Origin: Lampropedia cohaerens
Lineage (GTDB): Bacteria > Pseudomonadota > Gammaproteobacteria > Burkholderiales > Burkholderiaceae_C
Reading direction: 5' to 3'
NCBI RefSeq assembly: GCF_001005215.1
Contig: NZ_LBNQ01000022.1
Coordinates: 62,001-126,000 of the forward strand
DNA: 64,000 bases
Position numbers and translations under genes: made by a program. The notes below the pieces were generated by a model, which saw only the letters and a list, made by a program, of their open reading frames with translations, made no database searches and had not been told where the DNA came from. Below are positions 25,783-33,948 of the stretch, one piece after another; position 1 is the stretch's first letter, and each line of letters starts with the position of its first letter.

Positions 25783-25964
25783 CTGCACTGTCCATTTCCC
25801 CAATGGACGTTCTGGCTGAAGGCCTATCCAGGCCGCGAGAGCGGCACAGCCAAGCCCTCCATGCTCAGCCCCGGAATGCGCTGCGATGCGTCCTGCTGCC
25901 TCGGCGCAGCTACTACTTCCAAAGTTTTCCCATCTCTTTGCTCCACGGTTGGAGTCTTTAAACC

Positions 25965-27227
25965 ATGCACTTGAATGAGCTCAAGGCACTGCACGTGTCT
26001 GAAGTCCTGAAGCAGGCCGAAGCCCTCGGTATCGAAAACACGGGGCGCATGCGCAAGCAGGAGCTGATGTTTGCCATCATCAAGAAGCGCGCCAAGGAGG
26101 GCGAACAGGTGTTCGCCGACGGCGTGCTGGAGATCCTGCCTGATGGTTTCGGCTTCCTGCGCAGCCCGGACACCAGCTTCATGGCAAGCCCGGACGACAT
26201 CTACATCTCTCCCAGCCAGGTGCGGCGCTTCAACCTGCACACCGGCGACATGATCGAGGGTGAGGTACGCATTCCCAAGGATGGCGAGCGGTATTTCGCG
26301 TTGAACAAGCTCGAAAAGGTCAATGAAGGCCCGCCAGAACAGAACAAGCACAAAGTGATGTTCGAGAACCTCACGCCGCTGTTTCCCAAGGAGCAGATGC
26401 GGCTTGAGCGCGACATCAAGAGCGAGGAGAACATCACCGGCCGCATCATCGACATCATTGCGCCATTGGGGCGAGGCCAGCGCGCGCTGATCGTGGCCCC
26501 GCCCAAGAGCGGCAAGACGATGATGATGCAGCACATCGCGCACGCGATCACCGCCAACAATCCGGATGTGCATTTGATGGTGCTGCTGGTCGACGAGCGG
26601 CCCGAGGAAGTCACGGAGATGCAGCGCACGGTCAAGGGCGAAATCATCGCTTCCACGTTTGACGAGCCGGGTGCGCGCCATGTGCACGTCGCCGAGATGG
26701 TGATCGAGCGCGCCAAGCGCTTGGTCGAGCTCAAGAAGGACGTGGTGATCCTGCTCGACTCCATCACCCGGCTGGCGCGTGCCTACAACAACGTCGTGCC
26801 GTCCTCCGGCAAGGTGCTCTCGGGTGGGGTGGATGCCAATGCGCTGCATAGGCCCAAGCGCTTCTTCGGCGCGGCTCGCAATGTCGAGGAGGGCGGTTCG
26901 CTGACCATCATCGCCACGGCGCTGGTCGACACGGGCAGCCGCATGGACGAAGTGATCTTCGAGGAATTCAAGGGCACCGGCAACTGCGAAATCCACCTGA
27001 GCCGGCGTTTGTACGAAAAACGGGTATTTCCGGCCATCGAACTGTCCAAGAGCGGAACCCGCCGCGAAGAGCTGCTGCTGCAGCCCGAAGTGCTGCAGAA
27101 GACGCGGATCCTGCGGCAGTTTCTGTTCAACATGGACGAAATCGAGGCCATGGAACTCATGCTCAAGAACATGCGCCAGACCAAGAACAATCACGAGTTC
27201 TTCGACATGATGCGCCGCGGCGGCTGA
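25965..27227 (+). CDS. rho: Transcription termination factor Rho
   Basis: A 420-residue hexameric RNA helicase that ends Rho-dependent transcripts. It has an N-terminal helix bundle with [15 protein letters not shown], a cold-shock-type RNA-binding domain with [13 protein letters not shown] (about residues 60-72), a RecA-like ATPase with Walker A APPKSGKT (about 178-185), the [14 protein letters not shown] segment carrying the catalytic glutamate, and the Q- and R-loop region near SGGVDANAL. Length equals the canonical Rho (419). A long leader upstream suggests autogenous control. A symmetric terminator follows. Confidence 0.98.
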   Translation: MHLNELKALHVSEVLKQAEALGIENTGRMRKQELMFAIIKKRAKEGEQVFADGVLEILPDGFGFLRSPDTSFMASPDDIYISPSQVRRFNLHTGDMIEGEVRIPKDGERYFALNKLEKVNEGPPEQNKHKVMFENLTPLFPKEQMRLERDIKSEENITGRIIDIIAPLGRGQRALIVAPPKSGKTMMMQHIAHAITANNPDVHLMVLLVDERPEEVTEMQRTVKGEIIASTFDEPGARHVHVAEMVIERAKRLVELKKDVVILLDSITRLARAYNNVVPSSGKVLSGGVDANALHRPKRFFGAARNVEEGGSLTIIATALVDTGSRMDEVIFEEFKGTGNCEIHLSRRLYEKRVFPAIELSKSGTRREELLLQPEVLQKTRILRQFLFNMDEIEAMELMLKNMRQTKNNHEFFDMMRRGG

Positions 27228-27242
27228 CGCCAGGCAGACAAG

Positions 27243-27272
27243 AAAAAAGGGATGCCGCGGCATCCCTTTTTT
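27243..27272. terminator. Bidirectional Rho-independent terminator between rho and the BMP-family gene
   Basis: A perfect 30-bp palindrome (arms of A6-GGGATGCCG) provides a GC stem flanked by A and T runs on both sides. It can terminate rho (+) and the convergent importer operon (-). Confidence 0.95.
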
Positions 27273-27297
27273 GTGTCAGGCCAAAGGCCCGGGTTGC

Positions 27298-28512
27298 TCA
27301 GTTGGCACCTGGCACCTGGCCTTCAACCCCCTTGACGTAGAACTTGATGCCGAGCTTGAAGGCATCGTCGCCGACCTGGCCGTCAGCGAGGATTTCCTCG
27401 CCATTCTGGCCGAGAATCGGGCCCTTCCAGATCTGGAATGTGCCGTCCTTGAGCCCCTGTCGTACCTGTTCGACACGCTCCTTGATCTCGGCGGGAATGT
27501 CGTCGGCCAGGCTGACCAGATCGATCGCACCTTCCTTGACTCCCCACCAGCTCTGGCGGCTCTGCCACGTACCGTCGATCACGGATTGCACGGTGTCAAT
27601 GTAGTAGGGCCCCCAGTTGATCACGGCCGAGGCCAGGTGGGCCTGCGGGCCGTAGGAGGACATGTCCGAGTCCCAGCCGAACGCACGCTTGCCATGTTCC
27701 TGCGCAGTGCGGATGACCGCAGCCGAGTCGGTGTTCTGGAACAGGATGTCAGCGCCGCTGTTGATCAGCGAAGTGGCCGCTTCCGTCTCCAGTGGTGGAT
27801 TGAACCATTCATTGACCCAGACCACACGGGTGGTGATGTTGGGATTGACCGATTGCGCACCCAGCGTGAAGCTGTTGATGTTGCGGATCACCTCCGGAAT
27901 CGGCACCGAGCCAACCACGCCCAGCACGTTGCTCTTGGTCATGCCGCCTGCCACGACACCTGCCATGTAGGCGCCCTCATAGGTGCGGCTGTCGTAGGTG
28001 GAGAGGTTGGGCGCAGTCTTGTAACCGGTGGCGTGTTCGAACTTCACATCCGGGAATTCACGCGCCAGCCGCTCCATGTAGTCCATGTAGCCAAAGGTTG
28101 TGCCGAAGATGATCTGATTGCCTTCGGTCACGAAGCCGCGCAGGATGCGCTCGGCATCCGCAGAGTCGGGCACGCTTTCGACGAATTTCGTCTCCACCTT
28201 ATCGCCAAGCGCGGCCTCCAGCGCCTTTCTGCCATTGTCGTGGGCAAACGTCCAGCCCCCGTCGCCGACCGGCCCGATATAGGCGAACGCCACCTTGACA
28301 GGGCTGTTGGCCGCCTGCTGGCTGGTGCCGCTTTCGCTCGTTGGTGTCGCGGGCGCCGCAGCGGGCGCGGGTGCCGGCGCAGCAGAGGTGGGCGATGCCG
28401 CTGGCGCAGGAGATGGCGCTGGTGGTTCCTGTTTGCCGCAGGCGGTCAGCGTGGCGGCGAACAGCGTAGCCACACCGGCGCGTTGGGCCATGCGCTGGAT
28501 GGAAGAGGTCAT
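27298..28512 (-). CDS. BMP-family ABC transporter substrate-binding lipoprotein
   Basis: A 404-residue lipoprotein of the BMP/PnrA (Med/TmpC) family. A signal peptide ends with lipobox LTAC (about residues 22-25). A long Ala/Pro-rich linker (about 30-65) tethers the domain to the membrane. The binding domain starts with KVAFAYIGPVGDGGWTFAHDNGRKALE, the classic BMP opening, with GTTFGYMDYM and FEHATGYKTAPN following. PnrA relatives bind purine nucleosides, and some bind other ligands, so a nucleoside-like substrate is the best guess. It is the last gene of the importer operon, after both permeases and the ATPase, although many operons of this family put the binding protein first. Confidence 0.9.
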   Translation of the reverse strand: MTSSIQRMAQRAGVATLFAATLTACGKQEPPAPSPAPAASPTSAAPAPAPAAAPATPTSESGTSQQAANSPVKVAFAYIGPVGDGGWTFAHDNGRKALEAALGDKVETKFVESVPDSADAERILRGFVTEGNQIIFGTTFGYMDYMERLAREFPDVKFEHATGYKTAPNLSTYDSRTYEGAYMAGVVAGGMTKSNVLGVVGSVPIPEVIRNINSFTLGAQSVNPNITTRVVWVNEWFNPPLETEAATSLINSGADILFQNTDSAAVIRTAQEHGKRAFGWDSDMSSYGPQAHLASAVINWGPYYIDTVQSVIDGTWQSRQSWWGVKEGAIDLVSLADDIPAEIKERVEQVRQGLKDGTFQIWKGPILGQNGEEILADGQVGDDAFKLGIKFYVKGVEGQVPGAN

Positions 28513-28565
28513 AGGTGCTTCTCCTGATGGTTGAAAAACAAAGGAATGCCGCCAGTCGCACCGCA

Positions 28566-29480
28566 TCAGCGCGGCGGCGCAAACGGCTTGCCGAGCGACG
28601 CCGGCATGTTGGCGCGAATCCATGCGGGGTTGCGCGAAATCAGCACCAACACGGCAATCGTTGCCAGGTAGGGCAACATGCTCAGCAGCTGGCTGGGAAT
28701 CTGCACCCCCGCCGCCTGCATGCTGAACTGAAGCATCGTCACACCACCGAACAGGTAGGCGCCGACGAGAATGCGTAGCGGCCGCCATGTGGCAAACGCC
28801 GTCAGTGCAAGGGCGATCCAGCCACGGCCAGCGACCATACCCTCGGCCCAGAGCGAACTGTAGACCGTGGACAGATACGCGCCGGCCAGCCCGCACAGTG
28901 CACCACCGATGCTCACGCACAGCAGCCGGATGGCCTGTACGCGATAGCCCAGCGCGTGGGCGGACTCGGGGGATTCGCCAATTGAGCGCAGCAGCAGGCC
29001 CGTGCGGGTGCGCCCGTAGAACCACAACAGGAAAACCGCCAGCGCCATGGTCAGGTACACCAGCGGATGCTGACGAAACAGCGCAGGGCCTACGAAAGGC
29101 AGGTCGGCCAGCAGCGCAATGGCATAGCGCGGGCTGGCCGGCAGCGTGGACTGTACGTAGTCCACCCCCATGTAGGCGGAAAATCCCAGGCCGAAAATGC
29201 TCAGTGCCAGACCGCTGGCGTACTGATTGGTGTGCAGGTAGATCACCAGCCAGCCAAACAGCGCGGCCATCACCGCACCCGCGGCCATGCCGGCAAGCAG
29301 TCCCGCGCTATGGCTGCCGGTATGCACCACGGTGGCAAAGCCTGCGATGGCTGCGCACAGCATCATGCCTTCTGCGCCAAGGTTGATGACGCCAATCTTC
29401 TCGTTGATCATCAGCCCCAGGGCGGCAAGTGCCAGCACGGTTCCGGCGTTGAGTGTGGCGGCGATGAGCAAGTCCATCAT
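28566..29480 (-). CDS. ABC transporter permease, YufQ-like (BMP importer)
   Basis: A 304-residue inner-membrane permease of the BPD_transp_2 family, with about nine hydrophobic segments and the conserved NEKIGVINLGAEGMMLCAAIAGF segment near residues 27-49. It pairs with the other permease, whose stop overlaps this start by 4 bp (29477-29480). The two proteins form the heterodimeric channel of a nucleoside/simple-sugar-type importer together with the double ATPase upstream. Confidence 0.9.
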   Translation of the reverse strand: MMDLLIAATLNAGTVLALAALGLMINEKIGVINLGAEGMMLCAAIAGFATVVHTGSHSAGLLAGMAAGAVMAALFGWLVIYLHTNQYASGLALSIFGLGFSAYMGVDYVQSTLPASPRYAIALLADLPFVGPALFRQHPLVYLTMALAVFLLWFYGRTRTGLLLRSIGESPESAHALGYRVQAIRLLCVSIGGALCGLAGAYLSTVYSSLWAEGMVAGRGWIALALTAFATWRPLRILVGAYLFGGVTMLQFSMQAAGVQIPSQLLSMLPYLATIAVLVLISRNPAWIRANMPASLGKPFAPPR

Positions 29481-30553
29481 TGCCCTCCTGTGCGCGACTT
29501 GAGGCGCACGCGGTAATTGACTAAGGTATCGCAGGCCAGCAGGCAGAACAGCAGCAGGCCCTGGAACACATTGCCCAGCGATTTGGGCAGCCCCAGCTGT
29601 GACTGCGACAGTTCCCCACCGATCACGAACATGCTCAGCAAGATGGTGGAAAACACCATGCCGACGGGGTGCAAGCGCCCGACGAATGCCACGATGATGG
29701 CGGTAAAACCATAGCCCACCGGCACGCGCGGGTTGAGCTGACCGACCGGACCGATGACTTCAAGCGTGCCGGCAATGCCGGCCAGCCCGCCGCTGATTAG
29801 CAGTGCGGTCCACAGCGCCCGCCGCGCCGAAAAGCCCGCGTAGCGTGCCGCCGCTGGCGCGAGGCCGCCGGCCTGCTGCGCGAAGCCCGCGCGCGTCCTG
29901 AACATGAACAGCCACATCAGCACGCAGGCGGCGAGCGCAAGAAAGACCGCCACCGTCGCGCGTGAGCCAGGCATCAGCTGCGGCAGCTGCGTCACCGGAT
30001 CAAACATCGCGGTGCGGGGGAAGTTGTAGCCAGCCGGGTCCTTCCATGGCCCGTAGACCAGATACGCCAGCAGCTGGATGGCCACATACACCAGCATCAG
30101 GCTGACCAGGATTTCATTGGTGTTGAAGCGGTCGCGCAGGACGGCAACGATCGCCGCCCAGAGCATTCCGCCCAGGCAGCCCGCCAGCAGAATCAGCGCA
30201 ATGATCAGCCAGCCAGGCGTGGCAGGGCCGGCCTGCAAGGCTACCCAGCCACCGGTGATGGCGCCAAGCACAAACTGGCCCTCGGCACCGATGTTCCAGA
30301 TGTTGGAGCGAAAGCATAGGCCCAGGCCCAGCGCAATCAGCAGCAGCGGTGTGGCCTTGACGGCAATTTCCCCCCAGGCGTAGCTGTTCTTGATCGGCTC
30401 CCAGAAAAACACCTGAATGCCCTTGAGGGGAGAGGTGCCAGAGAGCCAGAAGATCAGCATGCCGATCACCACGGTGGCAACGAGTGCCAGCAGTGGCGAG
30501 GCATACGTCCACACGCGGGATGGCTGGGGGCGGGGTTCGAGAACAGGCTTCAT
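29477..30553 (-). CDS. ABC transporter permease, YufP-like (BMP importer)
   Basis: A 358-residue inner-membrane permease of the BPD_transp_2 family with about ten hydrophobic segments. It carries the LGLCFRSNIWNIGAEGQFVLGA motif, which is the family equivalent of the NIGAEGQ signature. The gene begins 18 bp after the ATPase stop and overlaps the next permease by 4 bp, so the four importer genes are one transcription unit. The substrate is inferred from the BMP-type binding protein. Confidence 0.9.
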   Translation of the reverse strand: MKPVLEPRPQPSRVWTYASPLLALVATVVIGMLIFWLSGTSPLKGIQVFFWEPIKNSYAWGEIAVKATPLLLIALGLGLCFRSNIWNIGAEGQFVLGAITGGWVALQAGPATPGWLIIALILLAGCLGGMLWAAIVAVLRDRFNTNEILVSLMLVYVAIQLLAYLVYGPWKDPAGYNFPRTAMFDPVTQLPQLMPGSRATVAVFLALAACVLMWLFMFRTRAGFAQQAGGLAPAAARYAGFSARRALWTALLISGGLAGIAGTLEVIGPVGQLNPRVPVGYGFTAIIVAFVGRLHPVGMVFSTILLSMFVIGGELSQSQLGLPKSLGNVFQGLLLFCLLACDTLVNYRVRLKSRTGGQ

Positions 30554-30571
30554 GCGTGATGGCGGCTGGTT

Positions 30572-32179
30572 TCAGACCAGGCTGGACATTTCTTCGGCGG
30601 AAGTGTTGGCTGGGGTCCCCGCACCGTCCCACAGACCGCTCATCCAGACCCCGACCTGCTCGACACTGGTCTGGCTGCGCTGCAGTGATGGAGAAAGCCG
30701 ACCTCTGGCCATGACATACAGCCGGTCGCAGAGTTCGAACAGCTCTTCGATTTCCTCGGATACGACGAGCACCGCACAGCCTTGCTGCGCCAGAGCCAGC
30801 AGTTGCGCGCGGATCTGCGCGGCAGCGCCGACGTCCACCCCCCACGTGGGTTGCGCCAGCAGCAGAATCTGTGGCGCGGCATCCATTTCGCGCCCGACGA
30901 TGTATTTCTGCAGATTGCCGCCGGAGAGCGACCGTGCCGCCGCATGGCTGCCTGCGGCCTTGACGTTGTACTGCCGCAGAATTTCGCCGGCCTTGCGCTT
31001 GAGCCTGGCCAGGCTGATCCAGCCCAGCGGTCCGGCGGTCAGTGCGCGGGTCAGCAGCAGGTTGTGTGCCAGGCTCATGCTGGGTACCGTGGCGCGGCCC
31101 AGCCGCTCCTCCGGCACGAAGTGCAAGCGATGGCGCTGCCTGCGCTGCTGCGGCGACAGCTGGGCGGCAGGCGTGCCATGGATGGTCACGCTGTCCGCGG
31201 GAGCGCGGGTGTCCTCGCCCGAGAGCACCTGCATGAGTTCGTTCTGGCCGTTGCCGGAAATGCCGGCAATGCCGACGATCTCGCCCGCGTGCACGCTCAG
31301 GTCGATGGCGTGCAAGTCAACCCCGAACAGATGGGCGCGCGGCAGGCTCAGGCCATGTACCTGCAGCACGCACGATCCTGGTGCGCGTGCATTGGCCGGC
31401 ACTTTCGGGGGCTCCGCGCCAATCATCAGCCGGGCCAGCGAGGCGTCGCTCTCGGCACGCGGGTCGACCACGCCCTGCACCTTGCCCTGGCGGATGACGG
31501 TGCACCGTTCGCACAGCGCCCGAATTTCGTGCAACTTGTGGCTGATGTAGAGAATACTGCAGCCCGAGTCTGCCAGGCGCCGCAGCACCTCGAACAAGTC
31601 CTGTACGGCCTGCGGTGTCAGTACCGACGTGGGCTCATCGAGAATCAGCACCTTGGGCGGGGTGACCAGGCTGCGCAGGATCTCGACTTTCTGCCGTTCG
31701 CCCACGCTGAGGGTGTGCACGGGGCGCTGCAGGTCAATGCCCAAGCCGAAGGTGCGTTGCGCCTCGTCCAGATGGACGTCCAGCATCTCCCGCGTCATGG
31801 CGTCGTCCTGACCCAGCCAGATGTTCTCGGCAACGGTCAGCGACTCAAACAGGCTGAAATGCTGGAACACCATGGCGATGCCCAGGGCACGCGCCTGCTT
31901 GGGCGAGCCGATCGCGACAGGCTTGCCGTCGAAGTGGATGCTGCCCGCGTCGGGCGCTGCCGCGCCATAGATAATCTTCATCAGCGTGGACTTGCCCGCA
32001 CCATTTTCCCCGAGGATGGCGTGGATCTCGCCACGGCGTACGGTCAGGTCGATGCCGTCGTTGGCAACCACGCCCGGATAGCGCTTGGTAATGCCGCGCA
32101 ACGCCAGGCGCACAGGCTGCAGACTGGTCAGGTCCTGGACTTCCCGGGTTTCATCGGGTAAAGGCGGCTCAGTGGGCAT
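30572..32179 (-). CDS. ABC transporter ATP-binding protein with two ATPase domains, YufO-like
   Basis: A 535-residue duplicated ATPase of the sugar/nucleoside-import type (RbsA/YufO-like). The first domain has Walker A GENGAGKST, signature LSVGERQK and Walker B ILDEPTSVL. The second (from about residue 270) has a GISGNGQNEL loop in place of a canonical Walker A, a LSGGNLQK signature and a WGVDVGA segment, as is normal for the degenerate half. It powers the two permeases downstream. ATG 32179 is preferred to an in-frame TTG at 32206. A 26-bp palindrome (32211-32236) sits just upstream. It is first in the operon and downstream of infA. Confidence 0.92.
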   Translation of the reverse strand: MPTEPPLPDETREVQDLTSLQPVRLALRGITKRYPGVVANDGIDLTVRRGEIHAILGENGAGKSTLMKIIYGAAAPDAGSIHFDGKPVAIGSPKQARALGIAMVFQHFSLFESLTVAENIWLGQDDAMTREMLDVHLDEAQRTFGLGIDLQRPVHTLSVGERQKVEILRSLVTPPKVLILDEPTSVLTPQAVQDLFEVLRRLADSGCSILYISHKLHEIRALCERCTVIRQGKVQGVVDPRAESDASLARLMIGAEPPKVPANARAPGSCVLQVHGLSLPRAHLFGVDLHAIDLSVHAGEIVGIAGISGNGQNELMQVLSGEDTRAPADSVTIHGTPAAQLSPQQRRQRHRLHFVPEERLGRATVPSMSLAHNLLLTRALTAGPLGWISLARLKRKAGEILRQYNVKAAGSHAAARSLSGGNLQKYIVGREMDAAPQILLLAQPTWGVDVGAAAQIRAQLLALAQQGCAVLVVSEEIEELFELCDRLYVMARGRLSPSLQRSQTSVEQVGVWMSGLWDGAGTPANTSAEEMSSLV

Positions 32180-32210
32180 GGGGGGCGAGGGCAGCGACAA
32201 GGGCAAATAT

Positions 32211-32236
32211 GTCGGCCCTGCCAGGGCAGGGCCGAC
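32211..32236. repeat. 26-bp near-perfect palindrome upstream of the BMP importer operon
   Basis: 12-bp arms GTCGGCCCTGCC and GGCAGGGCCGAC are separated by AG. It lies 31 bp before the ATPase ATG, between infA and the importer genes. On the minus strand it is not followed by a real T-run, so it is a poor terminator. It could be a weak infA terminator, an operator, or an RNA hairpin near the ribosome site. Confidence 0.6.
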
Positions 32237-32415
32237 CCGGTGATGCGCAACGGCAGATGCGTATTATCGGATGCAATGTCCATGCCACCGGCAAACGGCG
32301 CTGCATGCGACGACGCTGTCGACAACCCGGGGCTGTGGCCGCCAGAGGGCGAGCACCCGATGCGGCGTCGTGGGCAGCCGGCAAAAGCAAGGTGCCGCCT
32401 GCCTGGCACCGATGC

Positions 32416-32652
32416 TTACATTGGCCCGCGCCCGGGCAGGTGACGGAAGATGATGCGGCCCTTGCTCAGGTCGTAGGGGGACATCTCCAGCGTGACCTTG
32501 TCGCCCGCCAGAATGCGGATGTGGTGCTTGCGCATCTTGCCGCCGGTGTAGGCGATCAGTTCGTGGCCGTTGTCCAGCCGCACGCGAAACCGCGAATCGG
32601 GCAGCACTTCCAGGACTGCGCCCTGCATCTCTATCAACTCTTCCTTGGCCAT
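32416..32652 (-). CDS. infA: Translation initiation factor IF-1
   Basis: A 78-residue OB-fold protein with the family start [11 protein letters not shown], the core [10 protein letters not shown]-like segment (here [24 protein letters not shown]) and a C-terminal extension HLPGRGPM beyond the usual 72 residues. IF-1 binds the A site of the 30S subunit during initiation. It is a standalone gene divergent from nadK, not in a ribosomal-protein operon. Burkholderiales often have a second IF-1 gene, so this may be the paralogue rather than the operon copy; that is inference. ATG 32652 is chosen because upstream codons lack similarity. Confidence 0.93.
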   Translation of the reverse strand: MAKEELIEMQGAVLEVLPDSRFRVRLDNGHELIAYTGGKMRKHHIRILAGDKVTLEMSPYDLSKGRIIFRHLPGRGPM

Positions 32653-32766
32653 GGGGTGTCGTGAACCAAAAGTGGATATCGCGCAGCAAGCCTTGCGCAT
32701 GCCGAAGCTGCCGCGCGTGTGCATCTGCCAGCGCTGCGTGCACACGCTCCGCTGGAAAAAGCGCAG

Positions 32767-32772
32767 AGTATA
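32767..32772 (-). promoter_or_regulatory. Candidate -10 box for infA
   Basis: TATACT lies on the minus strand, about 115 bp upstream of the infA ATG. A TTCGCC at about the right distance is a weak -35. Confidence 0.4.
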
Positions 32773-32921
32773 GAAGCGCAGATAGCGCTGGCGAAGCGCT
32801 TTTCAAGCGTTTTTCGCCCAACCGGTTGCCGCTGTGGGCTTCTCGCATCAATTGGCCGCAAAAAGCCTGCGCCGCGCTGCGGCGCCCACCGCAGCGATGA
32901 CGTCAGGGCAGGGCGCGCGGC

Positions 32922-32927
32922 TATACT
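32922..32927 (+). promoter_or_regulatory. Candidate -10 box for the nadK-recN-rapZ unit
   Basis: TATACT lies on the plus strand, 124 bp before the nadK ATG. An ATGACG at 32897-32902 (19-bp spacing) is the nearest -35-like sequence. Confidence 0.4.
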
Positions 32928-33051
32928 TTGGCGCGTCGCGTCCGGATGTCGTGCGGACGCATCCCTTGCACGTCAGTTGGCCAGGTGTGTGGCCCGTGCC
33001 TGCCACCTTGTCCGGGGCGGATTTTCCTTATCGGCGCGCGCAGCCGCTCGT

Positions 33052-33948
33052 ATGTCCATCACCTTCAAGAAAATTGCCATTCTGGGCAAGTACCAGATTG
33101 CCCCATCACGCGATGCGCGCAAGGCCGCCCGCAGCGTGCTCGAGGACGTGGCGCGCTTTCTGCTACAGAAGGGCGCGGAGGTGGTGGTGGAGGCCGAATC
33201 CGCCGCCAATCTGGAAGTGACGGACCATCCGGCACTGACGCCACAGGAGATCGGCCGGCAGTGCGATCTGTGCATTGCCATCGGCGGGGACGGCACCATG
33301 CTCGGCATTGCGCGTGAGCTGGCGCCCTTTGGCACGCCGCTGATCGGCATCAACCAGGGGCGGCTGGGCTTTGTGACCGATCTGCCGCTCAACCACTACC
33401 AGGATCAGCTCGCCCCGATGCTCGATGGCATCTATGACGAGGATTGGCGTCCGCTCATGATGGCGCGGGTCGAGCGCGATGGGCAGGCGCTGTATGACGG
33501 ACTGGCCATCAATGACGTCGTGGTCTCGCGCGGCAACCTCTCGGGCATGCTCGAGCTGCGCGTGGATGTGGATGGCCAGTTCGTCTCCAATCAGCGTGCC
33601 GATGGCCTGATCATCGCCACGCCCACCGGCTCCACCGCGTACTCGCTCTCGGTGGGCGGACCCATCATCCATCCTGCTGCCGCAGGCTGGGTGATTGCGC
33701 CGATTGCGCCGCACAAGTTGTCCAATCGTCCCATTGTCCTGCCCGACACCAGCCATGTCACCGTCAAGGTGCTGGCCGGCAAGGACATGAGCGCCAAGTT
33801 CGACATGCTCACCATGCCTGACCTGCTCGTGGGCGACAGCCTGCACGTGCAGCGCTCGGTGCATGCCGCGCGTTTCCTGCATCCCAAGGGCTGGAGCTAC
33901 TTTGCCATGTTGCGCTCGAAGCTCGGCTGGAACGAGGGAGGCAGCTGA
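33052..33948 (+). CDS. nadK: NAD kinase
   Basis: A 298-residue cytoplasmic kinase that makes NADP+ from NAD+ and ATP or polyphosphate. The core motif GGDGT is at residues 79-83 (IAIGGDGTMLG), followed by GINQGRLGFVTD, LAINDVVVSRG (NE/D region), and the GSTAYSLSVGGPI glycine-rich segment of the family. ATG 33052 gives the normal start; the frame runs further upstream without homology. Its stop overlaps the recN start (TGATG), and nadK-recN neighbours are common in betaproteobacteria. Confidence 0.96.
   Translation: MSITFKKIAILGKYQIAPSRDARKAARSVLEDVARFLLQKGAEVVVEAESAANLEVTDHPALTPQEIGRQCDLCIAIGGDGTMLGIARELAPFGTPLIGINQGRLGFVTDLPLNHYQDQLAPMLDGIYDEDWRPLMMARVERDGQALYDGLAINDVVVSRGNLSGMLELRVDVDGQFVSNQRADGLIIATPTGSTAYSLSVGGPIIHPAAAGWVIAPIAPHKLSNRPIVLPDTSHVTVKVLAGKDMSAKFDMLTMPDLLVGDSLHVQRSVHAARFLHPKGWSYFAMLRSKLGWNEGGS

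Larger units (their letters stand above)
25641..25964 (+). other. trxA-rho intergenic region and long rho leader
   Basis: The 324-bp spacer holds the trxA terminator (25713-25736), an inverted repeat with a CATAAT hexamer (25759-25782), and about 180 bp of leader before rho. A short frame (about 65 codons from 25777) overlaps the rho start, but it has no recognisable content and I do not call it a gene. Long leaders before rho are known in E. coli, where Rho terminates its own transcript; the same may apply here. Confidence 0.55.
32653..33051. other. infA-nadK divergent promoter region
   Basis: About 400 bp hold no recognisable gene. On the minus strand a TATACT hexamer (32767-32772) could be the infA -10, with a leader of about 107 nt. 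On the plus strand another TATACT (32922-32927) lies 124 bp before the nadK start. Neither has a strong -35. The middle is very GC-rich with short inverted repeats. Confidence 0.5.

Noticed and set aside
25824-27263. A 479-codon frame antisense to rho
   Set aside because: Shadow of rho; no homology-like features and it reads through the rho terminator.
30782-32161. A 459-codon plus-strand frame over the importer ATPase gene
   Set aside because: Antisense shadow of a clear two-domain ABC ATPase.
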